Shown here one piece after another: positions 1 to 5,566 of a DNA stretch of 5,566 nucleotides. Where the stretch lies: positions 1 to 5,566 of the forward strand of contig WGAL01000441.1 of assembly GCA_015494845.1 (NCBI GenBank), in the 5' to 3' direction. The DNA is from Melioribacteraceae bacterium. GTDB taxonomy: Bacteria > Bacteroidota > Ignavibacteria > Ignavibacteriales > Melioribacteraceae. The notes below the pieces were generated by a model, which was not told where the DNA came from, searched no databases, and saw only the letters and a program-made list of their open reading frames with translations. Numbering within the stretch: the first letter of the stretch is position 1; every line of letters starts with the position of its first letter. The position numbers were made by a program, and so were the translations under genes.

Positions 1-3000
1 AACTTAACGTCGCGCAAATAAGCGGAAAGGTAACCGACGCTTCAAACGGCGCGGCGTTGCAAGGCGCGGTTGTTTCCGTTGCCGGCTCGAACGGAAGCGC
101 GTCGGCGACTACGAACGCGACAGGCGATTACGTCCTTGCCAACATTCCGCCAGGAGATTATCAACTTTCCGCGTCGCTGCAAAATTATTCGGCTGAAACA
201 ATTTCGATTACGGTTACCGATACGACTTCGAGTTTAATTCAAAATATCGCAATGAATAAAACAACCGGCGCAATTGCCGGTTCGGTTACCGAGGAGAACG
301 GCTCGCCGCTTGGCTTTGCCGTGAACGTAATCGCAAGTTCAAGTTCAAATTCCTATTCGACTCAAACGCAAAGCGACGGAACGTTTTTGTTTACGGACGT
401 CGCGGCGGATTCCGGTTATTCGGTTCGAACCGAAATTTTGCGGGAAGGTTATCAAAACGTTACGGTAAGCGGCGTTGTAGTTTCGCAAAACCAAACGACA
501 AACGTCGGCGAGTTGCATCCTGTTATTTCTCTTTCCGAAATTTACGGTAACGCAGGAATCGACAACGCTTACATTACGCTCGTAAATTCAAACGACGGAA
601 CAACCGACGTGCAAACAAGCAACGCGCTCGGCGATTATTCGTTTAACTTTTTGCAAGCCGGAGCTTACGTTTTGAGCGTTCAAAAAGAAGGTTACGTTTT
701 TACGCCTTCGTCGGTGAACGTAACGCTTTCGGTTTACGAAGAAAAAGAGGTTAATTTTACGGCGGTTGCGAATATCGGGACAATTAACTCAAAAGTTTCG
801 GACGAAAGCGGAAGCGGAATTTCCGGCGCGCTTGTTTCGGTAATCAGTTCCGATACTTCGGTCGTTAGAACGCTCGAAACGAACACGCAAGGCGGCGCTT
901 TGTTTGAGGAACTACCTGCAGGCGAATATATAATTACGCCTTCGCTGGAAGGTTACTCTGCAAATCCGCAAAATATAACCAAACAAATAAACGCCGGCGA
1001 TTCCGTTTACGTTGAATTTACTATGGTTGCAAATTCCGCCGCGGTCTCAGGTAAAATCAAAAAATATTTGTCCGACGGTTCGACGCAACCGCTGGCGGAC
1101 GCTACGATTGAGGCGAAAAGAATTTCGACCGGACAAACTTATCGCGCGACGTCGGACGAAAACGGAAATTATTCGATTGAAAATCTCGCGCGCGAAAATT
1201 ATTCGATAACCGCAACCAAAACCGGCTTTACGAGTCAATCGCAAAACGTTGACCTTGCCGGCGGAAGCGCGGAAAACATTAACTTCACGCTTAATCCTGA
1301 AATCGTGATTTTGAAAGGAAGCGTCGTTTCGCGGAACGCCGAAGACGTTGATTCGCTTACGATAAAAGCGGTTTCGCCGCTCGGCGAATTTTCGGTTCTT
1401 ACAAACGCTAACGGCGAATTTACGTTTGACGAATTGCCGATTTACGTAGGCGAAAACGACACGACGGTTTACAACGTCGGAATTCAGAACGCGCAATTTT
1501 CAAGCATCTCACGACAAATAAGAATTCCGGCTTCGCAAATAAATTCGCAAGTTACGCTCGAACCTTTCTTGCTACCGAGCGGCGAAATCACGATTACGAC
1601 AAAAGAATGCGAAGAGCCGTTAAGCAACGTTTCTGTTACGATTGTCAAACCGGACGGAAACGTAATCAGAAAACTTACGGATAACTCGGGCGTCGTTTCT
1701 ACCGGAACGAATTTGTTCGCCGGCGATTATTCAATTGGCGTTACGATTAACGGTTACCTTTTGCCTACGAATTATTCCGTTACCCTGAATTCCGATACGG
1801 CGAACGCGAGCGTGGAAATTCAACTTCCGTATAAATTCAGAGAAATAGACGAAATGCTTTCCAACGAACCGACAAGCGTTCAAATCGATTATCCGGCAAA
1901 TTGTTCGCTCGCTTCCGGCGCGACCGCGAAAGTATTTTACAAATTGCAATCAGCCGCGCTCTACGAGGAAGTTCAACTAACGCCGGGCGACAGCGCGTTT
2001 ACCGGAGAAATTCCGGCTTTGTTTACCGCAGAAAAAATCGATTACTACGTTTCGGTCAATAATAACGGCGTGAAATATAAATCGGACATTTTTGAAATTA
2101 CGCCGAAAGCGGCGGGAATTTTAACGCAAGTAATTTTTAATCCGGCGATTGATAATATTTTAATCCGCAAAGGCGACAGTTACAAAATTTCCTTGATTTT
2201 GCGCGACGGCGTAAATAATTCGCTCGCCGGTAAATTCACCGGCGCAAATCATCCGGGCAAAATTGTTTGGAGCGTACCTGAAGGATTTTCTTTCGCGTTC
2301 CCGAACGACTACGACAGCACGGTAATTTTAATTAACGCGGACGAAAACATCGAAGGAAACGCGACGCTCGGAGTTACCGCTACGCTTAACGGAGTTTCTG
2401 TTTCGCGCGCGGCGGTTCTTAACGTAAACGATTTGCAAATTACATCGCTTTCGATTTCGAAGCCGCAAAACAGAATTTCCAACCGCTCGGCAGGAATTCA
2501 ATTTTCGCTAACAGGAAAAGATTCCACAGGAAGAACAATCACGCTCGGCTCAGGAATCGAATGGAGTATTTCGCCGGTAACGGCAATCGCCGAAGAAGAT
2601 TACCAATATTTTACGGAAACCGGATTTTACAAACCTATTGATTCGACTTTCGTCGGCATTGTTACGGTTAAAGCGGAGGACGCTTTGAGCGGATTGAGCG
2701 ACGAAACGCAAATTTCGGTTTACGCTGAAATTTATCCTTCCGCTTCTTCCACAATTACAAACGGAAGCGGCTTTTCGGTTCAAATACCGGCGAACGCCGT
2801 TACCGTTCCGATTGAACTTGAAGTTTCGAGCAAAGTTAATAAATCTGTAAAGAAATACGTAACGCCGTTAAATTCGTCGAAAAAATTTATGGCGGCGAAC
2901 AATTCTTACGTCGTTTCTTACAACTCATCAACAGCGTTGCCCGGCGACAGTTTGCAACGCTACGGCTCGCTCGAACTTCCTATTTCCGAAGAGTTTAAGT

Positions 3001-3488
3001 TTACCGAAGGCGATAAAATAATTTCGTTTTACGACGCTGTAAGAAAACGCTGGATTTTGCTCGGCGCGGGAAAATCGTCGGTTAGCGGAAACGTTACGGA
3101 ATACAACCGTTTTACGCGCTTCGGCGAATATTCGATACTAGCGCAAAGCGAACCGCTTTCCATAAAATACGCAAGCGTTTTGCCGAACCCGTTTTCGCCG
3201 CAAATCGCGCCGGTTAAAATCGGCTACTACTTAACTTCCGACGCGCCGCCCGTTTCGGTTACGATAAAGATTTACAACATCAACGGCGAATTGGTAAGAA
3301 CGCTTTTTGAAAACGATTTGCAATTCCCGGGCAGATACGGAAGTTCGAGTTCGCTGAAAGAAATTACGTGGGACGGAAAAACCGACGGCGGTTTTACGGC
3401 GAGGAACGGACGTTACATCGTAAGAATAAGCGCGAAAGACGGAAATAATAAAACGACAAAATTATTGCAAGTAATCTTAATTAAGTAA
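1..3488 (+). CDS. Large multidomain surface protein with carboxypeptidase-regulatory-like repeats and FlgD/T9SS-like C-terminal domain (5' partial)
   Basis: The reading frame is open from the left edge (first full codon at base 3) to TAA at 3486-3488, giving 1161 visible residues; the true start and any signal peptide lie upstream. Numbering residues from base 3, the order is: seven beta-sandwich repeats of the carboxypeptidase regulatory-like type (about 1-610), a further Ig/FnIII-like domain (617-705, with an IDYYVSV strand), two bacterial Ig-like domains (about 706-912), a possible ZU5-like domain (913-1051) and a C-terminal FlgD-like/sorting domain (1052-1161). No catalytic motif is visible. 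Only two cysteines occur (about 536 and 634), and all four tryptophans lie after the repeat stalk. This fits an extracellular adhesive, structural or glycan-binding protein rather than an enzyme, although a catalytic domain could lie upstream. It sits 21 bases before a PorV-like gene. The architecture is well supported; the exact role is not known. Confidence 0.9.
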   Translation, partial: LNVAQISGKVTDASNGAALQGAVVSVAGSNGSASATTNATGDYVLANIPPGDYQLSASLQNYSAETISITVTDTTSSLIQNIAMNKTTGAIAGSVTEENGSPLGFAVNVIASSSSNSYSTQTQSDGTFLFTDVAADSGYSVRTEILREGYQNVTVSGVVVSQNQTTNVGELHPVISLSEIYGNAGIDNAYITLVNSNDGTTDVQTSNALGDYSFNFLQAGAYVLSVQKEGYVFTPSSVNVTLSVYEEKEVNFTAVANIGTINSKVSDESGSGISGALVSVISSDTSVVRTLETNTQGGALFEELPAGEYIITPSLEGYSANPQNITKQINAGDSVYVEFTMVANSAAVSGKIKKYLSDGSTQPLADATIEAKRISTGQTYRATSDENGNYSIENLARENYSITATKTGFTSQSQNVDLAGGSAENINFTLNPEIVILKGSVVSRNAEDVDSLTIKAVSPLGEFSVLTNANGEFTFDELPIYVGENDTTVYNVGIQNAQFSSISRQIRIPASQINSQVTLEPFLLPSGEITITTKECEEPLSNVSVTIVKPDGNVIRKLTDNSGVVSTGTNLFAGDYSIGVTINGYLLPTNYSVTLNSDTANASVEIQLPYKFREIDEMLSNEPTSVQIDYPANCSLASGATAKVFYKLQSAALYEEVQLTPGDSAFTGEIPALFTAEKIDYYVSVNNNGVKYKSDIFEITPKAAGILTQVIFNPAIDNILIRKGDSYKISLILRDGVNNSLAGKFTGANHPGKIVWSVPEGFSFAFPNDYDSTVILINADENIEGNATLGVTATLNGVSVSRAAVLNVNDLQITSLSISKPQNRISNRSAGIQFSLTGKDSTGRTITLGSGIEWSISPVTAIAEEDYQYFTETGFYKPIDSTFVGIVTVKAEDALSGLSDETQISVYAEIYPSASSTITNGSGFSVQIPANAVTVPIELEVSSKVNKSVKKYVTPLNSSKKFMAANNSYVVSYNSSTALPGDSLQRYGSLELPISEEFKFTEGDKIISFYDAVRKRWILLGAGKSSVSGNVTEYNRFTRFGEYSILAQSEPLSIKYASVLPNPFSPQIAPVKIGYYLTSDAPPVSVTIKIYNINGELVRTLFENDLQFPGRYGSSSSLKEITWDGKTDGGFTARNGRYIVRISAKDGNNKTTKLLQVILIK
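3..1832 (+). repeat. Seven tandem carboxypeptidase-regulatory-like (beta-sandwich) protein repeats
   Basis: Seven diverged units of about 80-92 residues start near bases 3, 267, 531, 771, 1032, 1302 and 1578. Each has a first strand such as ISGKVTD or VSGKIKK, a middle strand like GALVSVI, a turn plus strand such as NATGDYVL, TQGGALF or ENGNYSI, then a hydrophobic-x-x-G-x-Y core (PPGDYQL, PAGEYII, LFAGDYSI) and an aromatic strand (LQNYSAE, KEGYVFT, KTGFTSQ). This is the known pattern of the CarboxypepD_reg/CnaB-like fold, which acts as spacer or binding modules in surface proteins. The units are diverged in DNA sequence, so they are protein-level rather than recent DNA duplications. Unit 6 is the most unusual, with an inserted VGENDTTVY segment in the core turn. 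Unit boundaries are approximate. Confidence 0.85.
2739..3155 (+). other. Possible ZU5-like beta domain before the C-terminal domain
   Basis: Residues 913-1051 of the first gene begin with GFSVQIPANAV followed by an IELEVSS strand, the pattern of the opening of ZU5-like domains (a hydrophobic strand, IPxxA, then a second strand). Later come a LELPISEEF strand, an EGDKIISFYD segment, RKRWILLG and a closing TRFGEYSIL strand. In many large FCB-group secreted proteins a domain of this shape precedes the C-terminal sorting domain. The family name is a judgement from pattern alone; it could simply be another Ig-like domain. Confidence 0.45.
3156..3485 (+). other. C-terminal FlgD-like Ig / type IX secretion-type sorting domain
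   Basis: The last 110 residues contain the NPFSP motif (bases 3186-3200), then a VKIGYYL strand, VTIKIYNINGELVRTL, ITWDGKTDGG, NGRYIVRISA and a closing KLLQVILIK. These are the ordered landmarks of the FlgD Ig-like fold and of the related type IX secretion C-terminal domains: NPF near the start, Iyn-x-x-G-x-x-V in the middle, WDG-x-x-x-x-G, nGxY, and a final strand ending in a basic residue. In Bacteroidota such domains direct passage through the outer membrane and are often cleaved afterwards. Assignment to this fold is strong; use as a secretion signal here is inferred, supported by the adjacent PorV-like gene. Confidence 0.8.
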
Positions 3489-3509
3489 GCAAATAAAACA
3501 GAAATAAAA
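3489..3509 (+). other. Short A-rich gap with no clear Shine-Dalgarno sequence
   Basis: The 21 bases between the first stop codon and the next ATG are almost all A with scattered T, G and C, and contain no GGAGG-like motif, no hairpin and no T run. The space is too short for an independent promoter or a terminator. A-rich leaders without a Shine-Dalgarno sequence are typical of Bacteroidota and relatives, so this supports co-transcription and the suggested phylogenetic group. Confidence 0.6.
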
Positions 3510-4508
3510 ATGAAACTAAAAATTAAAATTCGGTTTGAAAAAGCGTTGGCGGTTCTGATAATGTTAGCGGCGGGCGTTTCGCTCAACGCGCAAGATTTGT
3601 CCGGCATTCCGGCGAGTTTTGTCGATTTGGGTTTCGGAACACGCGCGGCAGGAATGGGAAACGCTTTTATTGCTTCGGCAAACGACGCTAACGCTGTTTT
3701 CTGGAATCCGGCAGGAATAGCATCGTCCGACAATATGCAATTCGAATTCAACTACTTGAACCAATTGCAACTCGTGCCGTACAGTTCGTTCGGCGGCGTA
3801 ATTCCTTTGCGCGAAAAAACGGACGGAATAGGCGCGGGACTCATTTATTCGGGCGACAACGCAATGAAAGAATTTACTTTCGTTTTGGGTTACGCGCGAA
3901 ATATCGGAAAATTCAGCGTCGGTGCAAATCTAAAATACAGATTCGCTTCTTTCGGCAACAACGGTTTTAACGCCGGAGATTACCAAGTGTTCGACCAAAA
4001 CGAAATTACCGAAGGCGAAGCGACGCAAGTTTTCGGAAGCGGCAACGGTTTCGGGTTGGATTTGGGCGCAATTTACAGAATGTCGGACGCGATAAATATC
4101 GGCTTGGTAATCAAAGACGCGCTCGCGCCGTTCAAGTGGTCTTCCGACACAAAAAGCGAAACGCAAAAGCCGAAAGGCGATTACAACGAAGCGATGCCGG
4201 TTCAAGCGTTAGTCGGCGTTTCGGTTCATCCGTTCAAAACGCTTTACGTAAACGCGGATTTTAAACCGGCGTTTTTGAACGACGTCAGCAACGTTTTTTA
4301 CTTCGGCGCGGAATATACTTTTATGGAAATTTTCAGCGTTCGCGCGGGCACGGTTCAAATGCTTAATTCGATTGACGACGAGAAATACAACTTTGGCGTC
4401 GGCGTCAAGTATTCGTTCGGCGGAATAATCGCAACGGCAAATTACGCTTACGTAATCGAAGAACTCGGGAACACATCAAGATTTTCATTGGGGATTGGAA
4501 TAAAATGA
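3510..4508 (+). CDS. PorV/PorQ family (UPF0164) outer-membrane beta-barrel protein
   Basis: This complete 332-residue protein starts at ATG 3510 and ends at TGA 4506-4508. Residues 1-27 form a signal peptide: a basic start (KLKIKIRFEK), a hydrophobic core (ALAVLIMLAAGVSL) and a likely cut after LNA, before QDL. The mature N-terminus has the family landmarks TRAAGMGNAF (44-53) and VFWNPAGIAS (63-72). The rest is alternating amphipathic strands with glycine turns, an acidic loop (about 156-180), a polar loop after FKW (208-226), and a last strand RFSLGIGIK. Length matches the family. PorV of Bacteroidota is a 14-stranded outer-membrane barrel that receives type IX cargo from the translocon and passes it to the attachment machinery; other family members have unclear roles. 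Lying between a sorting-domain protein and a second barrel candidate, this one may serve its neighbour. Family call strong; shuttle role inferred. Confidence 0.88.
   Translation: MKLKIKIRFEKALAVLIMLAAGVSLNAQDLSGIPASFVDLGFGTRAAGMGNAFIASANDANAVFWNPAGIASSDNMQFEFNYLNQLQLVPYSSFGGVIPLREKTDGIGAGLIYSGDNAMKEFTFVLGYARNIGKFSVGANLKYRFASFGNNGFNAGDYQVFDQNEITEGEATQVFGSGNGFGLDLGAIYRMSDAINIGLVIKDALAPFKWSSDTKSETQKPKGDYNEAMPVQALVGVSVHPFKTLYVNADFKPAFLNDVSNVFYFGAEYTFMEIFSVRAGTVQMLNSIDDEKYNFGVGVKYSFGGIIATANYAYVIEELGNTSRFSLGIGIK
4505..4508 (+). other. ATGA stop/start overlap between genes 2 and 3
   Basis: The ATG of the third gene (4505-4507) overlaps the TGA of the PorV-like gene (4506-4508). Such four-base overlaps usually mean translational coupling: ribosomes ending the first gene restart on the second. 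A weak TTGGAA lies a few bases upstream, but no strong ribosome binding site is present. The signal peptide that begins exactly at this ATG supports the start. Confidence 0.8.
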
Positions 4509-5566
4509 AAAAGATAATTTTGCTTTCGTTTGTTTTATTTTCGCTTGCGACCTACGCGCAAGATACGCCGCAACTTACCCATTACAACGGCGGTAATTTA
4601 AATATATCCGTTTTTGCTTCGTCCAATTTCTTTGGCGGAGGAAGCGGAAGCGGTTCGGCGGGAGGAATAATTTCGCCTTTGATGAATAATTATTCCGGCG
4701 CAATTTTTTCCAATCCGGCGGAATTAACTTTTCTTTCCTCGCCGTATTTTCAATTCGATTACAAAATTCCGCTTGCAATTAACGACTTTATCGACAACTC
4801 CGCGATTGCTTCGTCAACCGACGATTACTTGCAAGATACGACAATGTTTATTTTAACGGACGAAAATCCGGTTTACACAAATGTAAATTCCTCAAGCGCG
4901 GGACAATTGGGCGGCTTCAATTCGTTTTCCGTCGCGCTTCCCGTCGGCGATAATTTCGCGCTTGCGCTCGCTTACAATTTCCCGTTCAGATTCAGAATGG
5001 ATATGTACTTAAACGGTCTCGAAACCGATTTGCACACGGCGCAGCAAGTCGGCGACAACGAAGTAAAATTCGATATGTTGTTAAATACTACTCTATCGGA
5101 TAAAACTTACATCGACATAAGCGAAATTGCTTTCGGCGCAGGCTACAAAGTATTTGACAACGACAACGGCTACATGTCGCTCGGTTTTACGCTTTCTAAT
5201 TATAAAGCTGTAAACTATATGAATTTACTGATGAAAATAGACGGTGCCGTTGTACTTAACGACGCAAATGAATATTATTTCAACGACCCAGATGATCCAC
5301 TTCTCGATAAATCCAAAAACGAAACAAACGATTTTTTCTGGAAAATAAAGGGCGATTTTAAAGATACAAAATTGGGCGGAAAGTTCGGAATATTTTACAA
5401 TTTCGGGAAAGACAGAACTTCGTCTTGGAATCTGTCGCTTGTAACGGACATTAAACCAGAATTTACATTAACGGACCCTGACGCAATAAACTTGGGCTTT
5501 CAGCCGAAATTTATGACCGGAAGAATAATGGGCGAAGGCGACGACGCGCTTGATATTAATTTGGAC
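4505..5566 (+). CDS. Signal-peptide-bearing probable outer-membrane beta-barrel protein (3' partial)
   Basis: From ATG 4505 the frame stays open for 354 codons to the right edge without a stop, so the end is missing. Residues 1-18 are a signal peptide (MKKIILLSFVLFSLATYA, cut before QDT). A Gly/Ser-rich stretch follows (FFGGGSGSGSAGG, 42-54), then YSGAIFSNPAELTFLSSPYF (63-82); the SNPAEL motif resembles the NPA segment near the N-terminus of PorV- and FadL-type barrels. The remainder has alternating strands typical of barrels (FSVALPVGDNFALALAYNF, YMSLGFTLSNY, LGGKFGIFYNF) and an acidic loop, NDPDDPLLD (260-268). No cysteine is present. It overlaps the upstream PorV-like gene, so the two are likely made together. 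I do not recognise a specific family; it may be a diverged PorV/FadL-like barrel or another outer-membrane component of the same surface system. Coding status is firm, function tentative. Confidence 0.85.
   Translation, partial: MKKIILLSFVLFSLATYAQDTPQLTHYNGGNLNISVFASSNFFGGGSGSGSAGGIISPLMNNYSGAIFSNPAELTFLSSPYFQFDYKIPLAINDFIDNSAIASSTDDYLQDTTMFILTDENPVYTNVNSSSAGQLGGFNSFSVALPVGDNFALALAYNFPFRFRMDMYLNGLETDLHTAQQVGDNEVKFDMLLNTTLSDKTYIDISEIAFGAGYKVFDNDNGYMSLGFTLSNYKAVNYMNLLMKIDGAVVLNDANEYYFNDPDDPLLDKSKNETNDFFWKIKGDFKDTKLGGKFGIFYNFGKDRTSSWNLSLVTDIKPEFTLTDPDAINLGFQPKFMTGRIMGEGDDALDINLD

Noticed and set aside
57..59. TTG at 57 as the start of the first gene
   Set aside because: The frame is open upstream to base 3 and the residues before it (QISGKVTD) form the first strand of repeat 1, so the gene starts outside the window.
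263..282. GC-rich hairpin as an intrinsic terminator
   Set aside because: It is inside an open coding frame and has no following T run.
1012..1209. Plus-strand 65-codon frame inside the first gene
   Set aside because: It is an out-of-frame shadow of repeats 4-5 with a highly basic, low-complexity product.
1047..1496. 149-codon open frame on the minus strand
   Set aside because: It lies wholly inside the repeat coding region. Its product is rich in Arg, Asn and Val with no domain pattern; it results from the codon bias of the plus-strand gene.
1..3488. CRISPR array or DNA tandem repeat
   Set aside because: The periodicity is at protein level with diverged DNA; there are no identical direct repeats with regular spacers.
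3413..3751. 112-codon minus-strand open frame spanning the gene 1/gene 2 junction
   Set aside because: It overlaps two well-supported plus-strand genes, including a signal peptide, and has no credible start context or motif.
4506..4520. Promoter or terminator between genes 2 and 3
   Set aside because: The genes overlap by four bases, leaving no room, and no -10/-35 pair or hairpin is convincing there.
4575..4778. 67-codon minus-strand open frame near the right end
   Set aside because: It sits opposite the start of the third gene, whose signal peptide and 354 open codons are far better supported.

Overview
The window holds three same-strand genes packed end to end. All three look like cell-envelope or surface proteins of a Gram-negative bacterium. 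The most likely source is the FCB superphylum (Bacteroidota, Ignavibacteria/Kapabacteria, Fibrobacterota and relatives). The reasons are a PorV/PorQ-type outer-membrane barrel, a large beta-sandwich repeat protein ending in a FlgD-like/type IX secretion-like C-terminal domain, and an A-rich start region with no clear Shine-Dalgarno sequence. GC content is moderate, with strong preference for NCG codons and CAA for glutamine. I cannot fix the phylum from this window alone.

Layout: (1) Positions 1-3488 are the 3' part of a very large gene whose start lies upstream. Its product has seven carboxypeptidase-regulatory-like repeats, then Ig-like domains, a possible ZU5-like domain and the C-terminal sorting-type domain. 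(2) After a 21-base gap, 3510-4508 encodes a complete 332-residue PorV/PorQ (UPF0164) family barrel with a signal peptide. (3) An ATGA overlap leads into 4505-5566, a second signal-peptide-bearing protein that looks like an outer-membrane barrel and runs off the right edge. There is no intergenic stretch long enough for a separate promoter, so the three are probably co-transcribed.

Working model (inference): the large repeat protein is exported by a type IX-like route and displayed on or released from the surface. The adjacent PorV-like barrel may be its shuttle or anchor, and the third protein a further outer-membrane partner. In Bacteroidota, PorV carries type IX cargo away from the translocon, so a cargo gene next to a PorV homologue suggests a dedicated pair. 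No enzyme, mobile element, RNA gene or CRISPR array is visible. At the DNA level, the palindromes GATC (one copy) and GGCC (none found) are strikingly scarce, which may reflect past or present restriction pressure.
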